Shown here: positions 18,143 through 26,423 of the stretch, one piece after another
Numbering within the stretch: the first letter of the stretch is position 1
How the letters are laid out: each line of letters begins with the position of its first letter
The notes under the pieces: model-generated
Seen by the model: the letters and a program-made list of their open reading frames with translations, nothing else
Database searches by the model: none
What the model was told of the DNA's origin: nothing
DNA from: Tepidanaerobacteraceae bacterium
Lineage (GTDB): Bacteria > Bacillota > Thermosediminibacteria > Thermosediminibacterales > Tepidanaerobacteraceae
Reading direction: 5' to 3'
DNA length: 64,000 bases
NCBI GenBank assembly: GCA_024655905.1
Contig: JANLFP010000011.1
Coordinates: 1 to 64,000 of the forward strand
Position numbers and translations under genes: made by a program

Positions 18143-18535
18143 ATGAAAATTGTGAAAACTAAACCGGAACTCTGCAACGGGTGTGGAGCATGCATGACAG
18201 CATGCTCGAAAACCCGCTACAAGGTTGAGGATCCGCAAAAATCGGCTATAAGGGTTAAAGAAAACTCGGAAAAACCGGGAAGCTATGAAATCATAGTATG
18301 CAACCACTGCGGCGAGTGCATACCGGTGTGCAATACGGAGGCGATGCACCGGGCCAGGAACGGAGCGGTCAGAATCGATGACGTCAAGTGCGTGGGATGC
18401 TGCATTTGTGTGGGATTTTGCCCAAACAATGCCATTTTTACCCATCCGGAAATCAACGAACCCATAAAATGCATCGCATGCGGTGCATGCACCAGAGTTT
18501 GCCCCACGGGTGCAATTTACATGGAAGAAAAATAA
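18143..18535 (+). CDS. Four-cluster 4Fe-4S ferredoxin, AOR electron-transfer subunit
   Basis: 130 residues from ATG 18143, eight bases after GGAGGTG. The in-frame GTG at 18134 lies within that site and is rejected. Four cysteine clusters follow in order: C-N-G-C-G-A-C-x3-C, C-N-H-C-G-E-C-x3-C, C-V-G-C-C-I-C-x3-C and C-I-A-C-G-A-C-x3-C, each followed by P-x-x-A-I or a similar ending in the last two. This is the CooF/HycB-like polyferredoxin layout. The downstream gene encodes an aldehyde:ferredoxin oxidoreductase 21 bases away, so it most likely accepts that enzyme's electrons. Confidence 0.9.
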   Translation: MKIVKTKPELCNGCGACMTACSKTRYKVEDPQKSAIRVKENSEKPGSYEIIVCNHCGECIPVCNTEAMHRARNGAVRIDDVKCVGCCICVGFCPNNAIFTHPEINEPIKCIACGACTRVCPTGAIYMEEK

Positions 18536-18556
18536 AATTTGCGGAGGTGTCATAAG

Positions 18557-20707
18557 GTGGATTTGTTAGAAATGAAAAAAGCCCATAAACTGCTGGCGAG
18601 AATGGATTACGAACTGGGAAAAGTCGAAAAGGGCTATACCAACCGCACCCTCTATATAAATCTTTCCGACAACACCATAAAAACAAAACCCGTTACTGAA
18701 CAAATGAAAGAAATTTTTATAGGCGGCAGGGGGTTCGGATTGTGGTATCTTTGGAATGCCATTACGGAAAAGACAAAATGGAGCGACCCCGAAAACGAGA
18801 TAATAATTTCAACCGGGCCAATTGGAGGTATTACGCAGTACCCCGGCGCGGGCAAATCCCTGGTGGTTACCCTATCCCCCACCACCGGTTCTGTTATGGA
18901 CAACAATACCGGCGGATACTTCGGTCCCCTTTTGAAATTTGCGGGATGGGATGCGCTCGAGATTCAGGGCAAGGCAGAAAAGGATGTCATAATATATATA
19001 GACGGAAACAGCGGCTATGTGACAATTGAGGAAGCACCGCTGGAAGCCGTGGATTCCCACCTGGCGGCAGAACAGTTTACGGCCATGTACGCCGATTCAG
19101 AAGAAGACAAAAGGAATGTTGCGGTAGTCTCTTCGGGGCGCGGAGCTGAAAACACATTGATAGGCCTGCTCAACTTCTCTTTTTATGACGTAAAGCGCGG
19201 CGTTCCCAGAATGAAACAGGCGGCAAGAGGCGGGACGGGCACGGTTTTCAGGGACAAGAAGATAAAAGCCATTATAGTAAAATACAGTGGCGTCAAAGGA
19301 GACACCAACGGTCCCGCAGACAAACAAAAGATAATAGATGCCGGACTCAGGCTTCACAGAGAAATTTACGAGCTTGATAAGGTGCAAAACAGGATGCGAG
19401 AAGTAGGCACGGCCCACCTGACCGAAATAATGAACGACTATGATTTGCTGCCCGTCATGAATTTCCAGTACGGTTCCCATCAGGATGCCGTAAAACTTAG
19501 CTCCGACGTATTCAAAGAATACTTCACCCAGGGATTGCCCGACGGCTGCTGGTACGGCTGCTCCATGGCCTGCGCCAAAGCGGTGGATAATTTTGAATTA
19601 AAGACCGGCCCGTACAAGGGCCAAAAAGTATGCGTGGACGCGGCAGAATACGAGACCGTGGCGGGCGTGGGTGCCAACTGTGCAATTTTCGATCCGGAGT
19701 ATGTGATAGAAGCCAATTTTTACTGCGACACATACGGCATGGATATTATTTCGACTGCCACTTCAATGGCTTTTGTCATGGAATGCTACGAGAGGGGAAT
19801 AATAAACAAAGAAATAACCGGCGGACTGGAGATTAAATTCGGAAATAAAGATGCTGCGCTGGAACTGATTCACCAGATGGGCAACGGCTACGGCTTTGGA
19901 AAGATCGTGGGACAGGGCGTCCGCCGAATGAAGAAAATATTTGCAGAAGAATATGGAGCGGATCCAAACCTGCTAAATGACATCGGCATGGAGGTAAAGG
20001 GCCTGGAGTGCTCGCAGTATGTGAGCAAGGAGTCTCTGGCCCAGCAGGGAGGCTATGCCCTGGCAAATAAAGGACCGCAGCACGATGAGGCATGGCTCAT
20101 ATTCATGGATATGGTTAACAAGCAGATTCCGACTTTTGAGGATAAGGCCCAGGCGCTGTTTTATTTCCCGCTGTTTCGGACCTGGTTTGGATTGAACGGC
20201 CTTTGCAAACTGCCGTGGAATGATATTGAGCCAGCGGATAACGGACTTACCGACGAACCCGCCAAAGTGCCCGAGCACGTGAGAAACTATGTAGATATTT
20301 TCAATGGCGTTACCGGCAAGAACATTACAAAAGAGGATATAATCCTGCAATCCGAGAGAGTCTACAATTTCCAGAGAATATTCAACCTTAGAATGGGGTA
20401 TGGAACGCGAAAATACGATATTCCCCCTTATCGTTTCATGGGGCCGGTGACGAAGGAAGAATACGAGTCCAGGGCTGAAAGATACGATAATCAATTAAAA
20501 GAATTGGGATATGATATAGAAGGAAAGACTGTGGAAGAAAAAATCAAGATGCTTCGGGAATATAGGGAAGACCAGTACCAGAAACTGTGCGATGCAGTCT
20601 ACAAGCGCAGAGGCTGGACGCCGGATGGTGTGCCCACCCTGGAGACCGTAAAGCGGCTGGGAATCCATTTTCCGGACGTGGTGGAACTCATAAGCAAGCA
20701 TCAATGA
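18557..20707 (+). CDS. Tungsten-type aldehyde:ferredoxin oxidoreductase (AOR family)
   Basis: 716 residues from GTG 18557, seven bases after GGAGGTG; the TTG at 18539 precedes that site. The N-terminal domain shows the AOR pattern G-G-R-G-F-G...L-W and TGPIGG...P-G-A-G-K-S. The cluster-binding region has C-W-Y-G-C-S-M-A-C (C-x3-C-x3-C) with a later cysteine in NGLCKLPWND. The family oxidises aldehydes to acids with two ferredoxin electrons using a tungsto-bispterin. It is about 100 residues longer than classic AOR, with an extra C-terminal segment (KEEYESRAERYDNQLKELGY...) shared with WOR/benzoyl-CoA-reductase-associated branches, so the aldehyde substrate is open. Polyferredoxin and MoaD-like genes are cotranscribed. 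Confidence 0.9.
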   Translation: MDLLEMKKAHKLLARMDYELGKVEKGYTNRTLYINLSDNTIKTKPVTEQMKEIFIGGRGFGLWYLWNAITEKTKWSDPENEIIISTGPIGGITQYPGAGKSLVVTLSPTTGSVMDNNTGGYFGPLLKFAGWDALEIQGKAEKDVIIYIDGNSGYVTIEEAPLEAVDSHLAAEQFTAMYADSEEDKRNVAVVSSGRGAENTLIGLLNFSFYDVKRGVPRMKQAARGGTGTVFRDKKIKAIIVKYSGVKGDTNGPADKQKIIDAGLRLHREIYELDKVQNRMREVGTAHLTEIMNDYDLLPVMNFQYGSHQDAVKLSSDVFKEYFTQGLPDGCWYGCSMACAKAVDNFELKTGPYKGQKVCVDAAEYETVAGVGANCAIFDPEYVIEANFYCDTYGMDIISTATSMAFVMECYERGIINKEITGGLEIKFGNKDAALELIHQMGNGYGFGKIVGQGVRRMKKIFAEEYGADPNLLNDIGMEVKGLECSQYVSKESLAQQGGYALANKGPQHDEAWLIFMDMVNKQIPTFEDKAQALFYFPLFRTWFGLNGLCKLPWNDIEPADNGLTDEPAKVPEHVRNYVDIFNGVTGKNITKEDIILQSERVYNFQRIFNLRMGYGTRKYDIPPYRFMGPVTKEEYESRAERYDNQLKELGYDIEGKTVEEKIKMLREYREDQYQKLCDAVYKRRGWTPDGVPTLETVKRLGIHFPDVVELISKHQ

Positions 20708-20772
20708 CATGTCTTTGATGAAAAAGCAAGCAACATTAGCAGAACTGTCAGCAGTGCAGGTGGTGAGGTATA

Positions 20773-20970
20773 TTGATAAAAGTAAACAAAGAAGACATGG
20801 AGTACCAAGAGGGGATGACGATAGAAGACATCCTGAGGAAAAAGAAGTACACATTCCGGATGATAACGGTGATTGTTAATGGCAGGGTAATACCCAAAGA
20901 TCAGCATTCTGCTTACAGGATAATGGATGGCGACAATGTGGATGTGGTGCACATCATGAGCGGAGGTTGA
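20773..20970 (+). CDS. MoaD/ThiS-like sulfur carrier protein
   Basis: 65 residues, TTG start after GGTGAGGT. The ubiquitin-like fold is suggested by IKVNKEDMEYQEGMTIEDIL, V-I-V-N-G-R-V-I-P and D-G-D-x-V-D-V-V-H-I-M-S-G-G. The C-terminal Gly-Gly is the thiocarboxylate site of MoaD and ThiS. Placement as the last gene of the AOR operon, 65 bases after it, favours a role in pterin dithiolene synthesis for that enzyme rather than thiazole synthesis. No MoaE or MoeB partner is nearby. Confidence 0.85.
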   Translation: MIKVNKEDMEYQEGMTIEDILRKKKYTFRMITVIVNGRVIPKDQHSAYRIMDGDNVDVVHIMSGG

Positions 20971-21006
20971 TTTCCGCGCCGGAGATGCTAGATGGCAAAT
21001 TTGAAT

Positions 21007-21040
21007 AAAAAAGAGGATGATGGTTGTCATCCTCTTTTTT
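21007..21040 (+). terminator. Strong terminator closing the AOR operon
   Basis: A 14-base perfect stem (21007-21020 with 21027-21040, AAAAAAGAGGATGA and complement) has the loop TGGTTG and ends in T6. It separates the AOR operon from the hydrogenase gene. Confidence 0.9.
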
Positions 21041-21183
21041 GCAGCTTGTTATGCATGGCATATTATGCTAATATTTATTTAGGCATTTATGATGCAACAT
21101 GCATCGCCGATAGACGATGAATAATATTTTGGGGATATTAGCGCAGCAAACATTTTAATGAAACTCAAAGCGAGGTAATAAAT

Positions 21184-22470
21184 ATGAGAGAAGATAAACT
21201 GAAATTGAGGCGCAAGATTTACATGCTGGTGGCAGAACATGCAAAAAAGCTGGATAACCTTCAGGATGTTTACACTGCCGTGATGGAATCTCTCGGAGAA
21301 GAGTTAAACCGTGAGGAGGCGGAAGCTCGGGTTAGGGCGGCCCTCGGAACTTTTGATAAAGGAGAAATCCCTCAGAAAGTGGATTTTCCCTTTATATCGG
21401 TAATCGAAAAGGCGTGCATAAGCAGGAGGGAAAACTGCCGTTGCAGTATATCGTGTGAATCCGGCGCCATCCATATGGATGAAAGAGGAAGGCCTACAAT
21501 AGATATCGATAAATGCCTGTCATGCGGCCTTTGCATCGTTGCATGCCCGGAAGGCGCTATAACTGACAAGGCTGAGATAGCACAGGTTATAGATTTGATT
21601 AAAAAGCATAAAAGAGTCTATGCTGTGCTTGCACCTGCCTTTGCAGGGCAATTCGGCCCATATGTAAGTGAAGGGCAAATAAAGACGGCGCTTTTAATGC
21701 TGGGATTCTATGATGTGCTGGAAGTTGCACTGGGAGCCGATATGATTACGGTGAAGGAAGCGGAAGAATTTTTGCGCCGCATGGATCGGGGGGATAAATT
21801 CATGATAACCTCCTGCTGCTGTCCTCCCTTTGTGCGCATGGCCAAAGGCTACAGGCCGAAAATAGCCGGCCTTGTGTCCGATTCGGTTTCACCAATGGTG
21901 GCCATCGCACGGTTTATAAAAGCCGAGGATGAAAATGCGAAAGTTGTTTTTATTGGGCCATGCATTGCTAAAAAGACCGAAGCGAAACTGCCGGAATTAG
22001 AGGATGCGGTGGATTGTGTACTCACATTTGAAGAGCTTTCGGCCATCTTTGAAGCATATAAGATGGAGATGGAAAAGCTTGAAGTTAAAATGCCGATGAC
22101 GGATGCATCCCATGACGGAAGGATTTACGGTCACACCGGCGGCGTTTCGACAGCCATCATCAACAGTATAAAAAGCCTTCGGCCAAACTCGAAAGTCAAA
22201 GCCTGCCACGGCAACGGCATAAAGGAGTGCAAACAGATTCTGGATGCGGTGGAACAGGGCGCTTTGGAGGCCAACTTTGTAGAGGGCATGGCCTGCATCG
22301 GCGGCTGCGTAGGCGGCCCGGGGAAACTTGCAGCTCCTGAAGAAGGGGCGAGAGCGGTGGATGAATTTGCCCAAAAGAGTAGCGTAGGAGAAGCTGTTGC
22401 AAATCAGACTGCTAATATATTATTTCAAAAATATAAAGATAAAGTAAAACTGGAATCGCCGAAGATGTGA
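21184..22470 (+). CDS. Monomeric [FeFe] hydrogenase, group B-like
   Basis: 428 residues with GCGAGGTAATAA ahead of the ATG. A ferredoxin-like region has one normal cluster (C-L-S-C-G-L-C-x3-C-P-E-G-A-I) and one odd cysteine set (CISRRENCRCSISC). The H-cluster domain has all three motifs: L1 TSCCCPPF, L2 GPCIAKKTE and L3 EGMACIGGCVGGPG. D-S-V-S-P-M between L1 and L2 is a feature of group B enzymes. The L1 motif carries three consecutive cysteines. The protein should interconvert protons and H2 with ferredoxin as electron partner. It sits just after the AOR operon but behind a strong terminator, so it has its own promoter. Maturases HydEFG are not in the window. Confidence 0.9.
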   Translation: MREDKLKLRRKIYMLVAEHAKKLDNLQDVYTAVMESLGEELNREEAEARVRAALGTFDKGEIPQKVDFPFISVIEKACISRRENCRCSISCESGAIHMDERGRPTIDIDKCLSCGLCIVACPEGAITDKAEIAQVIDLIKKHKRVYAVLAPAFAGQFGPYVSEGQIKTALLMLGFYDVLEVALGADMITVKEAEEFLRRMDRGDKFMITSCCCPPFVRMAKGYRPKIAGLVSDSVSPMVAIARFIKAEDENAKVVFIGPCIAKKTEAKLPELEDAVDCVLTFEELSAIFEAYKMEMEKLEVKMPMTDASHDGRIYGHTGGVSTAIINSIKSLRPNSKVKACHGNGIKECKQILDAVEQGALEANFVEGMACIGGCVGGPGKLAAPEEGARAVDEFAQKSSVGEAVANQTANILFQKYKDKVKLESPKM

Positions 22471-22522
22471 TCAAATTATGAGACGCCTGCCGCATGAAAT
22501 ATATAGGGTCAGGCTTGCATAA

Positions 22523-22846
22523 GTGCGAAATATTGCTTTGCGATGGGAGCTATATTGGAAAGGAAGTCATGAGATTAATGGTAAAAAAAACAAGAATTTA
22601 AAAGTAGTAGCACTGGGGGACTCCATCACTCAAGGTTACCCCTTTGACATGGAGGCTTCATGGGTATATATTTTAAAGATGGAAAAAGGACTTGACATTG
22701 TAAATAAAGGTATAAATGGCGATACCCTGGAGGGGATGCTGGAGAGATTTGAACGGGATGTGATATCTCTTTTGCCCGGGATGGTCATAATCATGGGCGG
22801 CACCAATGATGCCTTCAAGCATTGGGGTAAATTAAAAAATATATAA
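22523..22846 (+). pseudogene. Truncated SGNH/GDSL hydrolase
   Basis: The open frame of 107 codons contains the block I motif ALGDSITQGYP and the block III motif GGTNDAF. It stops there, about 100 residues short, with block V (D-x-x-H, two of the catalytic triad) absent. The N-terminus also looks broken. An ATG at 22569 with an AGGAAG site reads M-R-L-M-V-K-K and then runs into TAA unless one base is removed from the A8 run at 22583-22590, which would connect it to the GDSL frame. Both ends therefore suggest decay. The frame used here would need the weak GTG at 22523. Confidence 0.7.
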
Positions 22847-22857
22847 AGGGGAGAAAA

Positions 22858-23832
22858 ATGCATACTCAAAAGCCTAAAGTCTTAGTTACCAGGAATATCC
22901 CAAAAGAGGGGCTCGCAGAGCTTTTTGAAAAATGCGAAGTGGACTATCATGACTCCAATGAGGTCATACCAAAAGAGGAACTTTATGAGAGGGTTAAAGA
23001 TATCGACGGGCTGCTTGCGGTTTTTACAAGAATTGATGAAGAGTTGATGTCTCATGCAACAAAATTAAAGGTGATAAGCAATTATGGTGTAGGATACGAC
23101 AACATCGACATAAAGGCAGCTTCCAATCGAGGCATTATTGTGACAAATACTCCTGACGTAGTGACCGAAGCTACGGCGGAACTGGCTTTTGGCCTGATGC
23201 TGGCAGTAGTGAGGCGCATTGCCGAGGCTGACAGGATTTTACGCTTTAAAAAACCTTATAGGTGGGGACCTATGGCCTTGCTGGGCATGGAACTTGTGGG
23301 CAGGACCCTAGGGATAATAGGATTTGGAAGAATAGGGAGAGCCGTCGCAAGGAGGGCTCAAGCTTCGGGCATGAAGGTCATATATTTTCAGAGAAATCCG
23401 AGAGATATGTCGCGAGATTTGGAAGATAATTGTCACTACAGGCCTTTGGATATACTTTTATCCGAATCCGATGTCTTAAGCATACATGTACCTTTGACAG
23501 AGGAAACCCGCCACCTTATCGGCGAAAATGAGCTTTCAAAGATGAAAAAGGGTTCATACCTCATAAATACTTCTCGCGGTCCTGTGGTTGACGAGGAAGC
23601 CTTGGTGAAAGCTCTTGAAAGCGGTCATCTGGCTGGAGCAGGTCTGGATGTTTTCGAAAGAGAACCAAAGATACATCCCCGCCTGCTGGAGCTTGAAAAC
23701 ACCGTGCTTACGCCCCACATAGGGACATCCACCTATAAGACCAGGATAGAAATGGCGCGTATGGCGGCTCAAGACCTCATGGATGGCCTTGAGGGAAAGC
23801 AGCCCAGGCATTTGGTATTTCCTAATGAATAG
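22858..23832 (+). CDS. D-isomer-specific 2-hydroxyacid dehydrogenase (phosphoglycerate/glyoxylate type)
   Basis: 324 residues; the ATG follows AAAGGGGAGAAAA, 12 bases after the broken GDSL gene. The nucleotide-binding motif is GIIGFGRIGRAVARR. The catalytic triad regions are visible: NTSRGPVVDEEAL (Arg), DVFEREP (Glu) and LTPHIGTST (His). The length fits single-domain glyoxylate/hydroxypyruvate reductases and short SerA-type enzymes without an ACT domain. No serine biosynthesis gene is adjacent, so the substrate cannot be stated. NADH or NADPH preference was not judged. Confidence 0.88.
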   Translation: MHTQKPKVLVTRNIPKEGLAELFEKCEVDYHDSNEVIPKEELYERVKDIDGLLAVFTRIDEELMSHATKLKVISNYGVGYDNIDIKAASNRGIIVTNTPDVVTEATAELAFGLMLAVVRRIAEADRILRFKKPYRWGPMALLGMELVGRTLGIIGFGRIGRAVARRAQASGMKVIYFQRNPRDMSRDLEDNCHYRPLDILLSESDVLSIHVPLTEETRHLIGENELSKMKKGSYLINTSRGPVVDEEALVKALESGHLAGAGLDVFEREPKIHPRLLELENTVLTPHIGTSTYKTRIEMARMAAQDLMDGLEGKQPRHLVFPNE

Positions 23833-24119
23833 CTTCTTATGATATTGCAATAAAAAAATTAATATCCCTCACAAACTCCAAATAAAACTTTTAAAAAAAA
23901 TTCAAAGATGATAATCTATAAAGTTGTAAAATAATATAGAATGACATGTACAGGTAATGCACTATGAATCACCGCATTATAAAATCCTTGATGAAAGCCT
24001 GTCGATTTCTGGCCTCCGAACTTGAAGAGAAAAGGATCTAGCCAGGTCGGTCACTACACCAGGCGTGTCTTTTTATACCGCCTAATATTGTTTGGAGAAA
24101 AAAAGAAGGGAGCATCATC
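23833..24119 (+). other. Intergenic leader with possible RNA structure upstream of uppP
   Basis: 287 bases. From 23955 there are several nested inverted repeats: TAATGC/GCATTA (23955-23960, 23974-23979) and CTGGCCT...AGG...GCCAG (around 24010-24047). A T5 run sits in the interrupted AGGCG...CGCCT hairpin near 24062-24085. No known riboswitch class was recognised. It may be a structured 5' UTR of uppP. Confidence 0.4.
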
Positions 24120-24929
24120 GTGATTTTACTTTTAAAAGCATTCATAATGGGTATTGTTGAAGGCTTGACAGAATTTTTGCCCATTTCTTCCACGGGTCAC
24201 CTTATTATTGTGGGAGATCTTATCGGATTTAAAGGCAGCAGCTTTAATGTAATGTTCGAGATAGTCATTCAGCTGGGGGCTATACTCGCAGTTGTCTTTT
24301 ATTACCGGAAGAAAATTTTTAATTCTATATTAAACATCCTGCCGGGCCGCTGGGGATTTAATCTATGGGTTAAGATGTTTATTGCTTTCATACCGTCGGC
24401 AGTGATTGGCGTGTTGCTCAATAACTATATAGAAGCGCACCTCTTTTCCTCCTTTACAGTGGCCATAGCACTGGTTTTTGGTGGCATTTTGATGATACTG
24501 GTGGAAAATATTTTTGGCCGCTACGGCATGGACGACATCGACGAGGCGAGCGTGGGACAATCCTTTGCAATAGGTATCGCCCAATGCCTGTCGCTTTTCC
24601 CCGGCATGTCCCGCTCGGCTTCCACCATCATGGGTGGCCTCGCAGCAGGTCTTTCAGCCAGGGCGGCTGCAGAATTCTCATTTTTCCTGGCAATACCCAC
24701 CATGTTTGCCGCTACCATATTTTCCCTTCACAAGGGAATTTCCGGCATGACGCCGCTGGAGTGGCAGGCCTTGGGAGTAGGATTTATTATTTCATTTATA
24801 GTGGCGCTTTTTGCGGTGGATAAATTCTTATCCTACCTTGGCAAACATTCCCTGAAACCCTTTGCATATTACCGGATAGTTGTTGGAATTTTAATGATAG
24901 TGCTAATTACAGCCGGGATAGTAAAATAG
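24120..24929 (+). CDS. uppP: Undecaprenyl-diphosphatase UppP (BacA)
   Basis: 269 residues, GTG start after GAAGGGAGCATCATC. It is a polytopic membrane protein with the two BacA signature blocks: GIVEGLTEFLPISSTGHLII at the N-terminus (E-x-x-x-E and P-I-S-S-T-G-H) and FPGMSRSASTIMGG in the middle (P-G-x-S-R-S). It dephosphorylates undecaprenyl pyrophosphate on the outer face of the membrane to recycle the lipid carrier of peptidoglycan synthesis, and it gives bacitracin tolerance. It stands alone and is convergent with the LytTR gene. Confidence 0.95.
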   Translation: MILLLKAFIMGIVEGLTEFLPISSTGHLIIVGDLIGFKGSSFNVMFEIVIQLGAILAVVFYYRKKIFNSILNILPGRWGFNLWVKMFIAFIPSAVIGVLLNNYIEAHLFSSFTVAIALVFGGILMILVENIFGRYGMDDIDEASVGQSFAIGIAQCLSLFPGMSRSASTIMGGLAAGLSARAAAEFSFFLAIPTMFAATIFSLHKGISGMTPLEWQALGVGFIISFIVALFAVDKFLSYLGKHSLKPFAYYRIVVGILMIVLITAGIVK

Positions 24930-24945
24930 GTGCATCGCATTTTAC

Positions 24946-25314
24946 TCAGCAACTCGTGCAATTTTCGGATAAATATCTTTCTATTATCATTTTCCTGCCC
25001 CGCCTGCTTAGCGGCGCTTTTTCTTCTATGCAATTGAATTCTATTTCCCATGCGCCTAAATTGTTGGCGATTCTTTTTATGTAATCGGCGTTTATCAGGC
25101 ATGACTTATGGCATCGGACAAAATTCTTCTCCTTTAATCTATCTTCTATTTCCTTTAAATTGCCGAAGAAGGTATAAATGTCCCCGGTTTTTGTATGTAT
25201 TGTTACGTGTTTTTTGTTGACACTGCATAATACAATATCATTGTGCTCAAGAATAATTATTTCCTCACGGCAGTTGAAGGCTGTTTTTCCCTCTTGAGTT
25301 ACCGCAGCAATCAT
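24946..25314 (-). CDS. LytTR DNA-binding domain protein
   Basis: 122 residues from the ATG at 25314, which shares ATGA with the stop of the upstream gene, so translation is probably coupled. The whole protein is one LytTR domain: an initial beta strand, then 'ILCSVNKKHVTIHT'-type strands, F-x-R-C-H-K-S-C-L-I-N and the basic 'PLSRRGRKMI' end. It lacks a receiver domain. Stand-alone LytTR proteins often pair with a membrane inhibitor protein (LytTR regulatory systems). Here the partner gene encodes an exported protein without membrane helices, so the pairing is unusual. Confidence 0.8.
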   Translation of the reverse strand: MIAAVTQEGKTAFNCREEIIILEHNDIVLCSVNKKHVTIHTKTGDIYTFFGNLKEIEDRLKEKNFVRCHKSCLINADYIKRIANNLGAWEIEFNCIEEKAPLSRRGRKMIIERYLSENCTSC

Positions 25315-26072
25315 GATGTCATCTTCACACCTGTTCCGTTTGCATTCCATGTAGTATTTTTTGTCTCATACACAAATGTTTTTGCAGTGCCGCCGGATGG
25401 CACCACATACAATACAACATGATTGGAGTCCTGGATATAAAACCTTAAAAACACCTGCTTTCCAGAGGCTATTTTTAAATCATCGGAATAGCCAGCAAGT
25501 TTTTTGCCAGATTCCTTTACAAAAGGTGTCCAAGCTTGAAAATATAAATTGTACAATAGCCCTGCATCAAGTTCTCCGTTAGACGAACTTGCACCCAAAT
25601 AAAGATATGGAGTAGTATTAGGCGCCTTACCATCAGGATCATGAGGATTAATCTTAAAATTAGATGTTGTATTGACGTATCCCTCTACTTTTCGATATCC
25701 CGAATTTGATTTTATAAGTCTATAGGCCCCGGTGCCAATCTCCTTTATGCCGACAGAATTGCCGGCCGGTATAAGCCAGTCTTGGGGAACAGCGTATTCG
25801 ATTCCATTTAATTTAAAGGGACCTTTTTCCTGGTCTAAATTCATCGGATGGATCCCCTTGGCCAAGCCCGGCTTGTTGGAATAAACCTTGCCGTTTTTGT
25901 CTATATATACAACGTTTTCTTTTTCTTCCTCGCTTTCTAATCCTGCAATAATTTCTTTCATTATTTCTGCTTCCGTTTTTTCCACATTCTGAGTATTATC
26001 TTGCGCCAACACGAAAACAGTTGATGTTACGATTAAAAAACTTATTATTACAGCAACCTATTTCTTTAGCAT
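25311..26072 (-). CDS. Exported protein of unknown function with an amber codon in its signal peptide
   Basis: Reading from ATG 26072 (AAGGGGG ten bases upstream) gives M-L-K-K, then TAG at 26060-26058. The same frame continues V-A-V-I-I-S-F-L-I-V-T-S-T-V-F-V-L-A-Q, an obvious signal-peptide core ending in a cleavage-like V-L-A. A 233-residue mature part follows. The mature protein is polar, with Y-L-Y-L-G-A-S-S-S and F-L-R-F-Y-I-Q-D-S-N-H-V-V-L-Y-V stretches suggesting a beta sandwich; no family was recognised. Translation could only start at GTG/TTG codons at the end of the signal peptide, which would leave a cytoplasmic product. It may be a recent nonsense mutation or a sequencing error. 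It is coupled to the LytTR gene. Confidence 0.65.
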
Positions 26073-26423
26073 TTCAAGTTAACCCCCTTTAAATTTTGTG
26101 GATTTTTCAACTTATTGAACTGACATTAGATATCCCAGCGGAACCACTTTCTTTCATAAATATTTAGTTCATGCAACGTTGTCCTTCAGCAAAATTCATC
26201 ATAGTCCTTTCACTATTCCCAATTATATCACTAATTTTATGTTATTTTCGCCGTAATTCCTAACTGGTTGGATTTACTGCCTTAGATGCAGGTTTCACTG
26301 CTCTATCGGTCGGTTTTACTGCTTTTTTGGTCTTGTAAAATATTATCATCGCTCCATGAATCATTATTCTTAAGCAAGGCTTCGAACTTTGGGATCGGTT
26401 CCCGTAGGCATGCAAGTCCTGTT
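26073..26423 (-). other. Intergenic region with a decayed repeat-coding tail
   Basis: On the minus strand, nt 26260-26325 encode three imperfect 7-8 residue repeats (KAVKPTD, RAVKPAS, KAVNPTS) ending in a stop, and an overlapping frame reads R-E-P-I-P-K-F-E-A-L-L-K-N-N-D. The frames are short and shifted relative to each other, so this is probably gene debris. The rest is AT-rich with no feature seen. Confidence 0.4.

Noticed and set aside
22523-22568. GTG 22523 as a genuine start for the GDSL hydrolase
   Set aside because: No ribosome binding site and non-family residues before L-K-V-V-A-L-G-D-S; the better start at 22569 is out of frame.
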